A stretch of 64,000 nt of DNA from the NCBI GenBank assembly GCA_037783415.1, contig JAZGTN010000029.1, positions 310,001-374,000 on the forward strand, read 5' to 3'. Position 1 is the first letter of the stretch. Every line of letters starts with the position of its first letter. The translations under genes and the position numbers were made by a program. Below the pieces are notes generated by a model that saw nothing but the letters and a program-made list of their open reading frames with translations, ran no database searches and was not told where the DNA came from. This stretch comes from Leptasterias polaris. Lineage: Eukaryota; Echinodermata; Asteroidea; Forcipulatida; Asteriidae. Shown here in pieces: positions 62,001 through 64,000 of the stretch.

Positions 62001-63589
62001 ATTGCTAAGCAAAGTGTGATGTCAAAATACAAACCACAATGGCAAATATTGACAACTCATTTTGAGATGAATCGAATCGTAGTGCTTTGTGAAATCAAGC
62101 CCTAACCTTGGGTTTCACAAAAGAGCTAAAACTGATCTTAAGTTGTGTACCAATATTAATTACTAAGCAAAGTGTGATGTCATAATACAAACCACTATGG
62201 CAAATATTGACAACTCATTGTATTAGATGAATCGTAGTGCTTTGTTAAATCGAGCCCTGAACACATTGGCAATTTAAACCTCTCATATTTATACTGACTA
62301 CAGTTTTACCAAAACTAACAATGTATTTTACACTATTTTTTTGTGTAATTTTTGTTATGCACGATTTTTTGTGTAATATTTTTATATGTGCAAACTATTT
62401 TCATGCTGGCATGATGAATAAAGAATTGAATTGAATTGAATTGTATCAATTGCACATCAAAGAATAATAACATTATAGCACGTAATCACATTACAGATTT
62501 TCAACAGATTTTCTATAAAAGATGGCTAACATCGCAAATAAACATTAGTCAGAACAACTTGAAGGACCGATTCCAAGATGTACATGGTAGAAAGACTGAA
62601 CCCCTCCCAGGAGCACTAGTCCCTTGCAAAGAATTCATCCCTTTCAAATTAATGTCTAACAAAGTAATCAAAATCATCTAACTTCCCTCTACCCTCTATA
62701 TCTTGGAGTAAAATTCCATTCAAATAAACCAAACTTTCAATATACTAGAGAAAGTTAATGACAAAACCAGAGAACTTTAATGAAATGGGTACACAGTGAA
62801 GTGCAATGCCTTTACTCACAAACATTCTAAATCAAGAGTGATCTCGCACAGAGTCTGCAGGACTCACCCTTAAAACTAGCTTGGCGTACAATCTTTAGTA
62901 AAAACTGTTTATGGGCCAGTAAACACCACTTCTCAACTTGCCCTGTGGGCTACTAAAAACTCTGCAACCTACTTGTTTATATTGCTCATATTTCTTCCAT
63001 TTCAGGTGTGAATAATAGTGTTAGTTTTAATAGAATTGTGTAAATGTGTTCATTTACTTATTTATGAGTGAATCTATTTCAGAAAGATACATTTATGACA
63101 ACACATGTTAAAATATCTGGGCCAGTCCATTAAAAATTCCTGGGGCAAGTAAATCGCAGTTTACTAGCCTGGTGGGCTAACTACGGTAAGTAGAAGTGCA
63201 AGGCCTGGGCTCGATTTCACAAAGAGCTAAGAACGATCTTAACTACGAATCACTCTTAATTGCTAAGCAAAGTGTGATGTCATAATACAAATCACTATGG
63301 TGATATTGTCAACTCATCTTAAGATGAATCTTAGAGCTTTGTGAAATCGGCCCCTACTGGTCCATCAAAACCATACCTTAACTGCAGTTTAATTTGGATG
63401 GATTCTGTATGGTTTATGTAAATGAAGTGTTGAATGAAAGTGAAGACTTACCCACGCTCATGCTTCCTTCACAGCGTACCCCAGCATCTTCAGTGTGACG
63501 ACACTGGTTGTCACTCCAATCATTCTGTAGACATTGAATCAGCTCGCCCTCATTGCCAGTACATCTGACATGGTCCATAAGGACGGGTC
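7749..63589 (-). CDS. Multi-exon type I receptor: SRCR/furin-like mosaic, EGF, four Ig domains, TM, ITIM-like tail (5' partial)
   Basis: Twenty-three exons on the minus strand join in one frame to 1523 residues plus TAG; the start codon and signal peptide lie right of the window. Domains in window-protein residues: SRCR 1 C-terminal half 1-45; furin-like Cys-rich 46-240; SRCR 2 about 241-343; furin-like 344-455; SRCR 3 about 456-560; furin-like 561-680; SRCR 4 about 681-790; furin-like 791-889; SRCR 5 890-998; EGF-like 999-1053; Ig domains 1054-1154, 1155-1243, 1244-1334 and 1335-1423; transmembrane helix 1433-1458; tail 1459-1523. All junctions are GT-AG and all phases agree. SRCR domains are established ligand-binding modules of scavenger and immune receptors. 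Inference: a surface receptor or adhesion molecule, possibly immune. No orthologue is recognised; extra cassette exons in the long introns are not excluded. Confidence 0.93.
8540..8716 (-). mobile_element. tRNA-derived SINE, Leu/Ser-like head
   Basis: Read on the minus strand, the head GTGGCCAAGCGG is a box A-like motif and GGTTCGAGTCCCGG a box B. It is followed by a non-tRNA body with tcttgctt. It lies in the intron between the last exon and Ig 4. Related copies occur at about 12190-12435 (minus), 9798-10075, 21405-21520 and 43755-43960 (plus). Confidence 0.6.
9467..9733 (-). CDS. Exon: immunoglobulin domain 4
   Basis: Window residues 1335-1423, 89 codons, phase 1 to 1, between acceptor cattacag and donor G|GTAAGA. 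It is a membrane-proximal I-set-like Ig domain: [50 protein letters not shown] and SSAYINVK. It has the sequon NQT. Confidence 0.94.
9798..10075 (+). mobile_element. tRNA-derived SINE, full body
   Basis: The head accgagtggccaagtgcagc resembles a Leu/Ser tRNA, with a diverged box B near 9870. The body includes ccagaacacttatcgtagaa. The same body segment occurs alone at about 34690-34880, which marks it as a dispersed repeat rather than a gene. Confidence 0.6.
10233..10360 (-). CDS. Exon: immunoglobulin domain 3, second half
   Basis: Window residues 1292-1334, phase 2 to 1, between acceptor ggggtag and donor G|GTAAAT. It encodes [29 protein letters not shown] and [10 protein letters not shown], the second half of an Ig fold with its Y-x-C. 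No long open frame shows it; phase and domain completion identify it. Confidence 0.9.
10834..10978 (-). CDS. Exon: immunoglobulin domain 3, first half
   Basis: Window residues 1244-1291, phase 1 to 2, between acceptor ctttgtag and donor AG|GTGGGA. It encodes [35 protein letters not shown] and [12 protein letters not shown]. It holds the first Ig cysteine and the core Trp. Ig 3 is the only Ig domain here that is split by an intron. Confidence 0.92.
11753..12019 (-). CDS. Exon: immunoglobulin domain 2
   Basis: Window residues 1155-1243, 89 codons, phase 1 to 1, between acceptor cgtacag and donor G|GTTAGT. It is a whole Ig domain: [41 protein letters not shown] and [17 protein letters not shown]. 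Its length is identical to Ig 4, consistent with duplication of single-exon Ig units. Confidence 0.93.
12150..12435 (-). mobile_element. tRNA-derived SINE
   Basis: On the minus strand a box A-like GTGGCCGAGCATTT and box B GGGTTCGAATCCTGG are followed by a body with caagacacttgactgtaatt. It lies in the intron between Ig 1 and Ig 2. Confidence 0.6.
12570..12872 (-). CDS. Exon: immunoglobulin domain 1
   Basis: Window residues 1054-1154, 101 codons, phase 1 to 1, between acceptor taatcag and donor G|GTGGGT. It is one complete I-set-like Ig domain. Visible are the B-strand Cys (SMPCRVKDG), the C-strand Trp (NWLKNG), the D-x-G-x-Y-x-C motif ([11 protein letters not shown]) and the G strand (ATAVLTVE). 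Confidence 0.92.
12948..13315. mobile_element. MITE with terminal inverted repeats and TTAA target
   Basis: Left TTAAAGGCACTGGACACGTT and right (reverse complement) TTAAAGACACTGTACACGTT form a terminal inverted repeat of about 24-28 bp starting at TTAA on both sides. A degenerate second end follows at about 13320-13435, finishing with cctttaac, directly before the 38-bp minisatellite. Confidence 0.75.
13441..15187. repeat. Perfect 38-bp minisatellite, 46 copies
   Basis: The unit starts gtgcaccaatacacatcatt and ends acatgtacag. Forty-five full units lie between 13441 and 15150, and the 46th is truncated after 37 bases at 15187. I saw no base differing between units. Because 38 is not divisible by 3, all three forward frames stay open for about 1.85 kb, which creates spurious long open frames. 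On the minus strand every unit carries ACATGTAAGT, the same sequence used as the splice donor of the EGF exon. The array lies in the intron between the EGF exon and Ig 1. Confidence 0.98.
15175..15184 (-). promoter_or_regulatory. Splice donor of the EGF exon, inside the minisatellite
   Basis: The minus-strand sequence ACAT|GTAAGT at the end of the EGF exon gives the correct phase 1 join to Ig 1. It lies inside the last repeat unit, so identical copies recur every 38 bp for 1.7 kb downstream. Confidence 0.85.
15181..15363 (-). CDS. Exon: SRCR 5 end and EGF-like module
   Basis: Window residues 993-1053, 183 bp, phase 1 to 1. It follows acceptor attcaacag and begins AVRCDG, which closes SRCR 5. 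It then encodes a six-Cys EGF-like module: [24 protein letters not shown] and GNGQQC. The donor ACAT|GTAAGT lies inside the last copy of the 38-bp minisatellite, so the final 7 coding bases are repeat-derived or repeat-donating sequence. The exon sits between two minisatellites. Confidence 0.88.
15455..15468. repeat. Poly-G homopolymer run
   Basis: A G run in the intron upstream of the EGF exon. Similar G or C runs occur at 1-13, 717-734, 22016-22028, 28455-28470, 29466-29485, 46712-46728 and 56457-56471. They are a general trait of this genome, and their true lengths are likely uncertain in the assembly. Confidence 0.8.
15549..17345. repeat. 23-bp minisatellite with 69-bp higher-order unit, interrupted
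   Basis: The monomers are 23 bp, such as ones built on gaggtcccttgagagtcc and on gacgcctctttagaatc, all ending in tatat. In the centre three monomer types form a regular 69-bp unit. The array spans 15549-15621 and 16276-17345, split by an inverted-repeat transposon. Units diverge toward 17345, near the SRCR 5 exon donor. Confidence 0.93.
15622..16275. mobile_element. 654-bp nonautonomous DNA transposon inserted in the minisatellite
   Basis: The left end GTGACGGGCTCTACGAAAAT and the reverse complement of the right end GTGACGGGCTCTGTGAAAAT form a terminal inverted repeat of about 30 bp. The flanks carry a 4-bp duplication ATAT, and removing the element restores a normal 23-bp monomer. No transposase is encoded. 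Confidence 0.85.
17353..17554 (-). CDS. Exon: SRCR domain 5, main part
   Basis: Window residues 926-992, phase 0 to 1, between acceptor caactcag and donor G|GTAAGA. It encodes [20 protein letters not shown]-like hydrophobics ([17 protein letters not shown]), LSQCRHQG and SCRSG. The last conserved Cys of this SRCR (AVRCDG) is in the next exon. The exon abuts a 23-bp minisatellite at its donor side. Confidence 0.9.
17640..17790. mobile_element. Degenerate MITE end (gctgcttaag family)
   Basis: The sequence gggccctattgcatacggctgcttaag resembles the ends of the palindromic element at 19744-19919. It lies in the intron within SRCR 5. Confidence 0.45.
18124..18230 (-). CDS. Exon: SRCR domain 5, start
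   Basis: Window residues 890-925, phase 1 to 0, between acceptor ttcactag and donor GAG|GTAAAA. It encodes [29 protein letters not shown] and IDGE. The donor is weak after +4 (GTAAAA). Confidence 0.9.
18421..19204. mobile_element. 784-bp hAT-like nonautonomous transposon
   Basis: The ends are CAGAGATGCCAACATTT and its inverted copy AAATGTTGGCATCTCTG, flanked on both sides by CTCCATG (18414-18420 and 19205-19211). CAG...CTG ends with a 7-8 bp duplication fit the hAT superfamily. No transposase frame is visible. It lies in the intron between SRCR 5 and the furin exon at 20130. Confidence 0.82.
19744..19919. mobile_element. Palindromic MITE, ends gggcccaatttcatagagct
   Basis: The left arm gggcccaatttcatagagct is matched by agctctatgaaattgggccc on the right. 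The inner part includes ggtaaccttattctggtaag. Related partial copies are at 23540-23830, 40300-40500 and 49930-50100, so this is an abundant family here. Confidence 0.8.
20130..20389 (-). CDS. Exon: furin-like repeats
   Basis: Window residues 803-889, phase 2 to 1, between acceptor aattgcag and donor G|GTAAGT. The join with the previous exon reads [13 protein letters not shown]. Motifs include [44 protein letters not shown] and [12 protein letters not shown] sequon (NNT) is present. Confidence 0.93.
20462..20635. mobile_element. Foldback MITE, ends aagcccggttcatacttcct
   Basis: The left arm aagcccggttcatacttcct is the inverse of aggaagtatgaaccgggctt at the right. About 30 bp of each arm pair, with further weaker internal symmetry. 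It lies in the intron between the furin exon and SRCR 4. Confidence 0.85.
20992..21299 (-). CDS. Exon: SRCR domain 4, remainder
   Basis: Window residues 701-802, phase 0 to 2, between acceptor atcgtag and donor GG|GTGAGG. It encodes [70 protein letters not shown] and a linker ending EDCGQG. SRCR 4 has six cysteines. Unlike SRCR 2, SRCR 3 and SRCR 5, its body is not interrupted after the first Cys pair. Confidence 0.93.
21405..21520 (+). mobile_element. tRNA-derived SINE head
   Basis: The sequence cacggccgagtggtctagag matches a Leu/Ser-type box A region, and gggttcgaatcccggtcctg a box B. It continues into cttgtgttcttgggcaa, a SINE body, instead of closing an acceptor stem. Confidence 0.6.
21838..22012 (-). 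CDS. Exon: furin-like end and SRCR domain 4, start
   Basis: Window residues 642-700, phase 2 to 0, between acceptor ccccccag (a poly-C tract serves as the polypyrimidine tract) and donor GAG|GTTAGT. It encodes [15 protein letters not shown], then [10 protein letters not shown], then the SRCR opening [16 protein letters not shown]. The SRCR intron position (after Glu, phase 0) is the same as in SRCR 2. Confidence 0.92.
22537..22786 (-). CDS. Exon: SRCR 3 end and furin-like repeats
   Basis: Window residues 559-641, phase 1 to 2, between acceptor ttcaatag and donor AG|GTTGGT. It starts with the SRCR closing motif VVCSGP and continues into furin-like repeats: [44 protein letters not shown] and CQSC. 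Confidence 0.93.
22935..23130 (-). mobile_element. tRNA-derived SINE, second family
   Basis: On the minus strand GATAGCTCAGTTGGTAGAGC is a strong box A and GGTTCAAATCCC a box B. The body that follows contains aaatttacccagtcagtttc read in the opposite sense. The acceptor and T stems do not pair, so it is not a functional tRNA. The same family occurs at 27560-27690 (minus) and 63650-63980 (plus). Confidence 0.7.
23353..23477 (-). CDS. Exon: SRCR domain 3, C-terminal half
   Basis: Window residues 517-558, phase 2 to 1, between acceptor catcacag and donor G|GTTAGG. It encodes [31 protein letters not shown] and the end EDAG, which joins to VVCSGP in the next exon. No long open frame covers it; it was located by sequence and phase. 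SRCR 3 has six cysteines in total. Confidence 0.92.
24191..24410 (-). CDS. Exon: furin-like end and SRCR domain 3, first half
   Basis: Window residues 444-516, phase 1 to phase 2, between acceptor ctctttag and donor AG|GTTAGT. It begins with a short Cys-containing linker ([10 protein letters not shown]), followed by [35 protein letters not shown] and AELGLG. These are canonical SRCR features. Confidence 0.93.
24665..24964 (-). CDS. Exon: two furin-like repeats
   Basis: Window residues 344-443, 300 bp, phase 1 to 1, between acceptor ctctaaag and donor G|GTATGA. It carries two furin-like repeats: [24 protein letters not shown] and [10 protein letters not shown], then [24 protein letters not shown] and CTSC. 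It links SRCR 2 to SRCR 3. Confidence 0.93.
25212..25872. mobile_element. Probable nonautonomous transposon, ends cccttttcacac
   Basis: The sequence acccttttcacac near 25209-25221 is mirrored by gtgtgaaaagggct near 25865-25878. The interior is moderately GC-rich with no coding similarity. The inverted repeat is short, so the call is tentative. It lies in the intron between SRCR 2 and the two-furin exon. Confidence 0.5.
25985..26325. mobile_element. hAT-related remnant split by a foldback element
   Basis: Both flanks (tcagggagatgtttag on the left, aatcagggagattttcaaat to agggagagttggcag on the right) match uninterrupted relatives at 11404-11575 and 49326-49466. The insertion at 26031-26213 is absent from those two copies. 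Confidence 0.7.
26031..26213. mobile_element. 183-bp foldback MITE, ends TATAGACCCATTGCA
   Basis: The arms are near-perfect inverses. TATAGACCCATTGCA opens and TGCAATGGGTCTATA closes, with gtgcacaaaagaatggtaca and its inverse around a short loop near 26120. TA or TATA at both ends suggests a TA target. Related elements are at 52920-53102 and 55098-55254. Confidence 0.9.
26735..26862. repeat. Low-complexity aac/aaac-rich tract
   Basis: A run of imperfect aacaaacaaac and aacccaac units. It keeps several frames open but encodes only Asn/Thr/Lys-rich nonsense. It begins beside a degraded cagtggcgtac transposon end at about 26687. Confidence 0.8.
27555..27690 (-). mobile_element. tRNA-derived SINE, second family
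   Basis: On the minus strand, a box A-like GATAGCTCATCAGTTGGTAG (with a 3-base insertion) and box B GGTTCAAGTCCC are followed by the same body as the copy at 22935-23130. It lies just downstream of the SRCR 2 exon. Confidence 0.65.
27827..28003 (-). CDS. Exon: SRCR domain 2, C-terminal part
   Basis: Window residues 285-343, phase 1 to 1, between acceptor ttttccag and donor G|GTAAGA. Motifs are [31 protein letters not shown] and VAIRCTG. The assembled SRCR 2 has six cysteines, which is the group A pattern, and is split over three exons. Confidence 0.92.
28935..29065 (+). mobile_element. tRNA-derived SINE, third head type
   Basis: The sequence agctcggtggtcaagtggta and gggttcgaatcctgtggttt are box A- and B-like. 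The tail leads into cacagaactcggggaaagta. It is followed immediately by a 20-bp tandem repeat. Confidence 0.55.
29069..29148. repeat. 20-bp tandem repeat x 4
   Basis: Four head-to-tail copies of acattggtgtaggggcaaaa at the end of the SINE-like segment. This is a small young duplication. Confidence 0.85.
30888..31088 (-). mobile_element. 3' end of a LINE-type retrotransposon (remnant)
   Basis: On the minus strand a frame reads [20 protein letters not shown], then LASNRDL, an in-frame TAG, and RLIVVGKPS. The GRP-x-x-RW-x-EDI and RDR-like motifs are typical of the C-terminus of non-LTR retrotransposon ORF2 proteins. The copy ends in (AATG)n, a short-tandem 3' tail. Only about 60 codons remain. 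Confidence 0.65.
33538..33625 (-). CDS. Exon: SRCR domain 2, middle part
   Basis: Window residues 256-284, phase 0 to phase 1, between acceptor aaacag and donor G|GTAAGG. It encodes [15 protein letters not shown] followed by [11 protein letters not shown], the conserved core of an SRCR domain. At 88 bp it is the smallest exon found. A 33-bp minisatellite begins about 90 bp beyond its acceptor side. Confidence 0.9.
33717..34209. repeat. 33-bp minisatellite, 15 copies
   Basis: Fifteen copies carry the core ctccctggtcaataaaaggc (the last varies slightly), followed by a variable caa(c/a)t(a/g)atgcc segment. At 33 bp, a multiple of three, frames stay open on both strands. It lies in the 0.8-kb intron of SRCR 2, about 90 bp from the 33538-33625 exon. 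Units vary at a few fixed positions, unlike the perfect 38-bp array. Confidence 0.95.
34437..34571 (-). CDS. Exon: end of furin module and start of SRCR domain 2
   Basis: Window residues 211-255, 45 codons, phase 0 to 0, between acceptor tactttcag and donor GAG|GTGAGA. It closes the furin region with [12 protein letters not shown] and opens SRCR 2 with [15 protein letters not shown]. No long open frame shows this exon. It was found by following the frame and phase between its neighbours. Confidence 0.9.
34572..39415. other. Intron between furin c and SRCR 2: no exon found
   Basis: It contains a SINE body piece (34690-34880), a (TAA)n retroposon tail near 36008-36070, (aaat)n near 36803-36840 and the 98-bp duplication. 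The rest is AT-rich with no coding signal. Confidence 0.6.
37032..37226. repeat. Tandem duplication of about 98 bp
   Basis: Two adjacent diverged copies share gcatttctgcaaa, aactctcactttaaaattga and ggtaattctgaaag. They are intronic, between the furin c exon and SRCR 2. Confidence 0.8.
39416..39604 (-). CDS. Exon: furin-like cysteine-rich module c
   Basis: Window residues 148-210, 63 codons, phase 0 to 0, between acceptor ccacag and donor AAG|GTACAG. Motifs include [32 protein letters not shown] and CKTCLAPK. Its start closely resembles the preceding exon (SSCVDSCGP versus SSCVQSCGP), which supports tandem exon duplication. Confidence 0.92.
39745..39915. mobile_element. MITE, ends caggcctggaatt
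   Basis: The interior aaagtttcccatagactttc and ggaagtgccctttgca is shared with copies at 41001-41158 and 52727-52884. The better preserved copies start caggcctg(g/a)aatt and end in the inverse (aaatt(a)caggcc). It lies close to the furin c exon. Confidence 0.65.
40310..40490. repeat. Tandem duplication of about 88 bp
   Basis: Two copies of a segment with gggttaccagccaaaatagg and gtaactggtcctctg. The segment resembles the interior of the 19744-19919 MITE family, so this may be a duplicated element fragment. Confidence 0.65.
41001..41158. mobile_element. MITE, ends caggcctggaatt
   Basis: The left end caggcctggaattacatgga and the inverted right end gaaattcccggactgca flank the same interior as the copies at 39745 and 52727. 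Confidence 0.7.
42394..43362. mobile_element. Long TTAA element with inverted ends
   Basis: The left end TTAAAGGGAAGGTATATGTT and the right end, inverted, TTAAAGGCAAAGTATACCTT both start at TTAA. An inner pair (ggctgtgcaagtctcgcgcg and cgcgcgagacttgcacag) suggests a second nested inverted repeat. It lies in the intron between furin b and furin c. Confidence 0.65.
43755..43960 (+). mobile_element. Degenerate tRNA-derived SINE
   Basis: The segment gtacgctcaagttctagttg and gggggttagaatcccaa are diverged tRNA-like pieces matching the SINE at 21405 (actcaagttctggtag). The body follows. Confidence 0.5.
44490..44641. mobile_element. 152-bp foldback MITE with an internal tandem duplication
   Basis: The arm gggaataaaagagtagtgac is the inverse of the right arm ending gtcaccactcttttattccc, and about 48 bp pair in total. 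The loop holds two adjacent copies of tgtggccgtgcgataaaggc. Confidence 0.9.
45768..45920 (-). CDS. Exon: furin-like cysteine-rich module b
   Basis: Window residues 97-147. The exon is symmetric (phase 0 to 0, 51 codons), between acceptor gatacag and donor AAG|GTATGT. The peptide starts [14 protein letters not shown], runs through [12 protein letters not shown] and ends [11 protein letters not shown]. It contains an N-glycosylation sequon (NAT). Because it is symmetric it could be skipped or duplicated without shifting the frame. Confidence 0.92.
47490..49460. other. Intron segment dense with degraded TTAA and hAT-like MITEs
   Basis: A TTAA-family interior (tttcacaggtttgttact) lies near 47930. 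A left end ttaaagggaaggtacacctt is at about 48526. Further interior pieces (aacctgtgaaaatttattca, gtcaaagaccagtatccaca) lie at 48600-48850. A hAT-like remnant is at 49326-49466. No exon was found here. Confidence 0.5.
49935..50100. mobile_element. Palindromic MITE, partial
   Basis: The sequence cccaatttcatagagctgct and, at the right, cttatagaaattgggtct match the ends of the element at 19744-19919, with the shared interior ggtaaccttattctggtaag. Confidence 0.65.
50850..51320. other. Unique, more GC-rich intronic island
   Basis: This stretch inside the furin a to furin b intron lacks the repeat signatures seen around it and has mixed composition (for example ggcacagtaacccaatgtgc). No open frame with domain features was seen. 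It could be regulatory DNA, but nothing in the sequence proves it. Confidence 0.25.
52383..52534 (-). CDS. Exon: furin-like cysteine-rich module a
   Basis: Window residues 46-96, phase 1 to phase 0, between acceptor caactag and donor AAG|GTAGGT. Furin-like spacing is visible as [21 protein letters not shown] and [11 protein letters not shown]. This is the first of three consecutive exons that encode a furin module and end in a Lys codon at phase 0, so it may derive from exon duplication. Confidence 0.9.
52727..52884. mobile_element. MITE, ends caggcctgaaatt
   Basis: The left end caggcctgaaattatccaga and the right end gaaattacaggccgg are inverted. The interior is shared with copies at 39745 and 41001. 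It sits only 36 bp before the foldback element at 52920. Confidence 0.75.
52920..53102. mobile_element. 183-bp foldback MITE, ends TATAGACCCATTGCA
   Basis: Same family and length as 26031-26213. The arms gtgtcaaaacgtgcacaaaa and ggatggtacacgtgtttac pair around a short loop. Its outer arms include gccattttgggtgtc, which is not in the 26-kb copy. Confidence 0.9.
53568..53845. repeat. Diverged tandem repeat, about three units
   Basis: Units near 53568, 53688 and 53788 share gagagtgacaga(g)attgga and aaa(c)agtttc(t). Each is about 100-125 bp, with internal differences. Confidence 0.6.
55098..55254. mobile_element. Foldback MITE, related to the TATAGACCC family
   Basis: The ends tacagacccctt and gaggggtctata are inverse, with inner arms attttgggagtcaa and ttcgactcccaaaatgg. 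It is shorter and more diverged than the 26-kb and 53-kb copies. Confidence 0.8.
56417..57312. mobile_element. Probable DNA transposon remnant, ends catggcgtaac
   Basis: The left side carries tacatggcgtaac followed by a C-rich run. The right side carries gtgcccccgtaaaaattt then agttacgccactgca, an approximate inverse. A similar end (cagtggcgtacccc) occurs at 26686. The interior has no coding similarity. Confidence 0.5.
57078..57112. repeat. Purine-rich, poly-A tract
   Basis: A run of A with scattered G near 57078-57112. It is low complexity with no associated gene. Confidence 0.6.
60363..60803. repeat. 30-bp minisatellite, about 15 copies
   Basis: The unit is cagacaccctattttcactt plus taccacaatt. 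The copies from 60511 to 60780 are nearly uniform, and the five at the left edge are strongly diverged. At 30 bp it keeps frames open on both strands. It lies in the 10.9-kb intron between SRCR 1 and furin a. Confidence 0.95.
61801..62255. repeat. Three tandem copies of a MITE, about 150 bp each
   Basis: Each copy starts near tttcacaaaagagct(t)aaac, passes gctaagcaaagtgtgatgtc and ends with agtgctttgtgaaatcaagc. The ends are inverted relative to one another. A solitary fourth copy with better preserved ends is at 63203-63355. Confidence 0.85.
62265..62442 (+). mobile_element. Probable LINE 3' end with (attga)n tail
   Basis: A T-rich stretch ends in ggcatgatgaataaagaattgaattgaattg. Such 3' ends with a short tandem tail are common in non-LTR elements. 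No coding part is seen. Confidence 0.45.
63203..63355. mobile_element. Solitary MITE, ends gggctcgatttcacaaagag
   Basis: The left end gggctcgatttcacaaagag and the right end ttgtgaaatcggcccc are inverted. The interior gctaagcaaagtgtgatgtc is shared with the triplicated copies at 61801-62255. It ends about 100 bp from the SRCR 1 exon. Confidence 0.85.
63452..63589 (-). CDS. Exon: SRCR domain 1, C-terminal half
   Basis: Window residues 1-45, phase 1 to phase 1. The exon starts after cccatag and ends G|GTAAGT. It carries the classic second half of an SRCR domain: [23 protein letters not shown] and the closing EDAGVRCEG, with four cysteines. The first half of this domain and the N-terminus of the protein must lie to the right of the window. 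Confidence 0.92.
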
Positions 63590-63649
63590 CTATGGGAAAA
63601 AAAGGCAACATATTCTTTACTCATACTGTACAATGTACTTGTTCCTTGC

Positions 63650-63990
63650 CAGATAGCTCTGTTGGTAGCTCACCGGCATGTTAATAAAAATCCAGAGGTC
63701 GTAGGTTCAAGTCCCACTGTTGTAAATTTTTCCCACAAAATTATTAATACAAATGTACCCAGTCACTTTCGGTTTATAACTTGTTATTTGAAATAAAAAG
63801 TCGCATCCCCTTTAGGTGATCTCTCTGCTGCCATTTCACTTTGGTGTGATCCCTGTCTACGCGGTAGTTACAGGTTGAATGGCTTCCTACTGGCACCCCA
63901 GACCCCTGTACAAAGATGTTGACAAAATGGGGAGACCACCAACATCTAGGGCTAGTAACCTCAGGTTTAAATCTTGTTTAAAAAAAAAAA
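63650..63990 (+). mobile_element. tRNA-derived SINE, longest copy of the second family
   Basis: The sequence gccagatagctctgttggta is a box A-like start and gttcaagtcccact a box B. A body of about 230 bp follows and the copy ends in poly-A near 63985. This gives the orientation and 3' end of the family seen at 22935 and 27555. Confidence 0.7.
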
Positions 63991-64000
63991 AAAAATGGGA

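Larger units (their letters stand above)
53103..63451. other. Rest of the large SRCR 1 to furin a intron: no exon found
   Basis: Together with 52535-53102 this is one 10.9-kb intron. Apart from the repeats listed separately I see only AT-rich unique DNA. Short open frames on both strands lack cysteine spacing, Ig or SRCR motifs. Confidence 0.6.

Overview
This looks like a window of an animal nuclear genome, most likely an echinoderm and possibly a sea star. The coding DNA is split into many short GT-AG exons inside long AT-rich introns. The introns are full of small inverted-repeat transposons, tRNA-derived SINEs, G/C homopolymers and minisatellites. The encoded domains (SRCR, furin-like cysteine-rich, EGF, immunoglobulin) are typical of the large surface-receptor families of marine deuterostomes. 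The phylum is an inference; the metazoan origin is clear.

I can support one protein-coding gene. It lies on the minus strand, with its 3' end at 7749 and its 5' end beyond the right edge (past 64000). I placed 23 exons from 63589 down to 7749. Every junction is GT-AG and the reading phase is continuous through all 22 joins, giving 1523 residues plus a stop. Reading 5' to 3', the protein holds: the C-terminal half of SRCR 1; furin-like repeats; SRCR 2; furin-like repeats; SRCR 3; furin-like repeats; SRCR 4; furin-like repeats; SRCR 5; one EGF-like module; four I-set-like Ig domains; one transmembrane helix; and a 65-residue cytoplasmic tail with an ITIM-like S-S-Y-V-E-I. It therefore reads as a type I receptor with a mosaic ectodomain. 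I do not recognise a named orthologue.

Layout: 1-7.4 kb has no recognisable gene (MITEs, retroposon tails, low complexity). 7.7-12.9 kb holds the tail, transmembrane and Ig exons. 13.4-15.2 kb is a perfect 46-copy, 38-bp minisatellite whose last copy contains the splice donor of the EGF exon. 15.5-17.35 kb is a second minisatellite (23-bp monomer, 69-bp higher-order unit) split by a 654-bp inverted-repeat transposon. 17.3-28 kb is the compact part with SRCR 5, 4, 3 and 2 and their furin modules. From 28 to 64 kb the introns grow to 3-11 kb with one small exon each, and carry further minisatellites (33 bp at 33.7 kb, 30 bp at 60.4 kb), foldback elements, SINE copies and LINE 3' ends.

The points most worth a second look are the receptor architecture with its ITIM-like tail, the splice donor embedded in the 38-bp array, and the EGF exon sandwiched between two unstable arrays.
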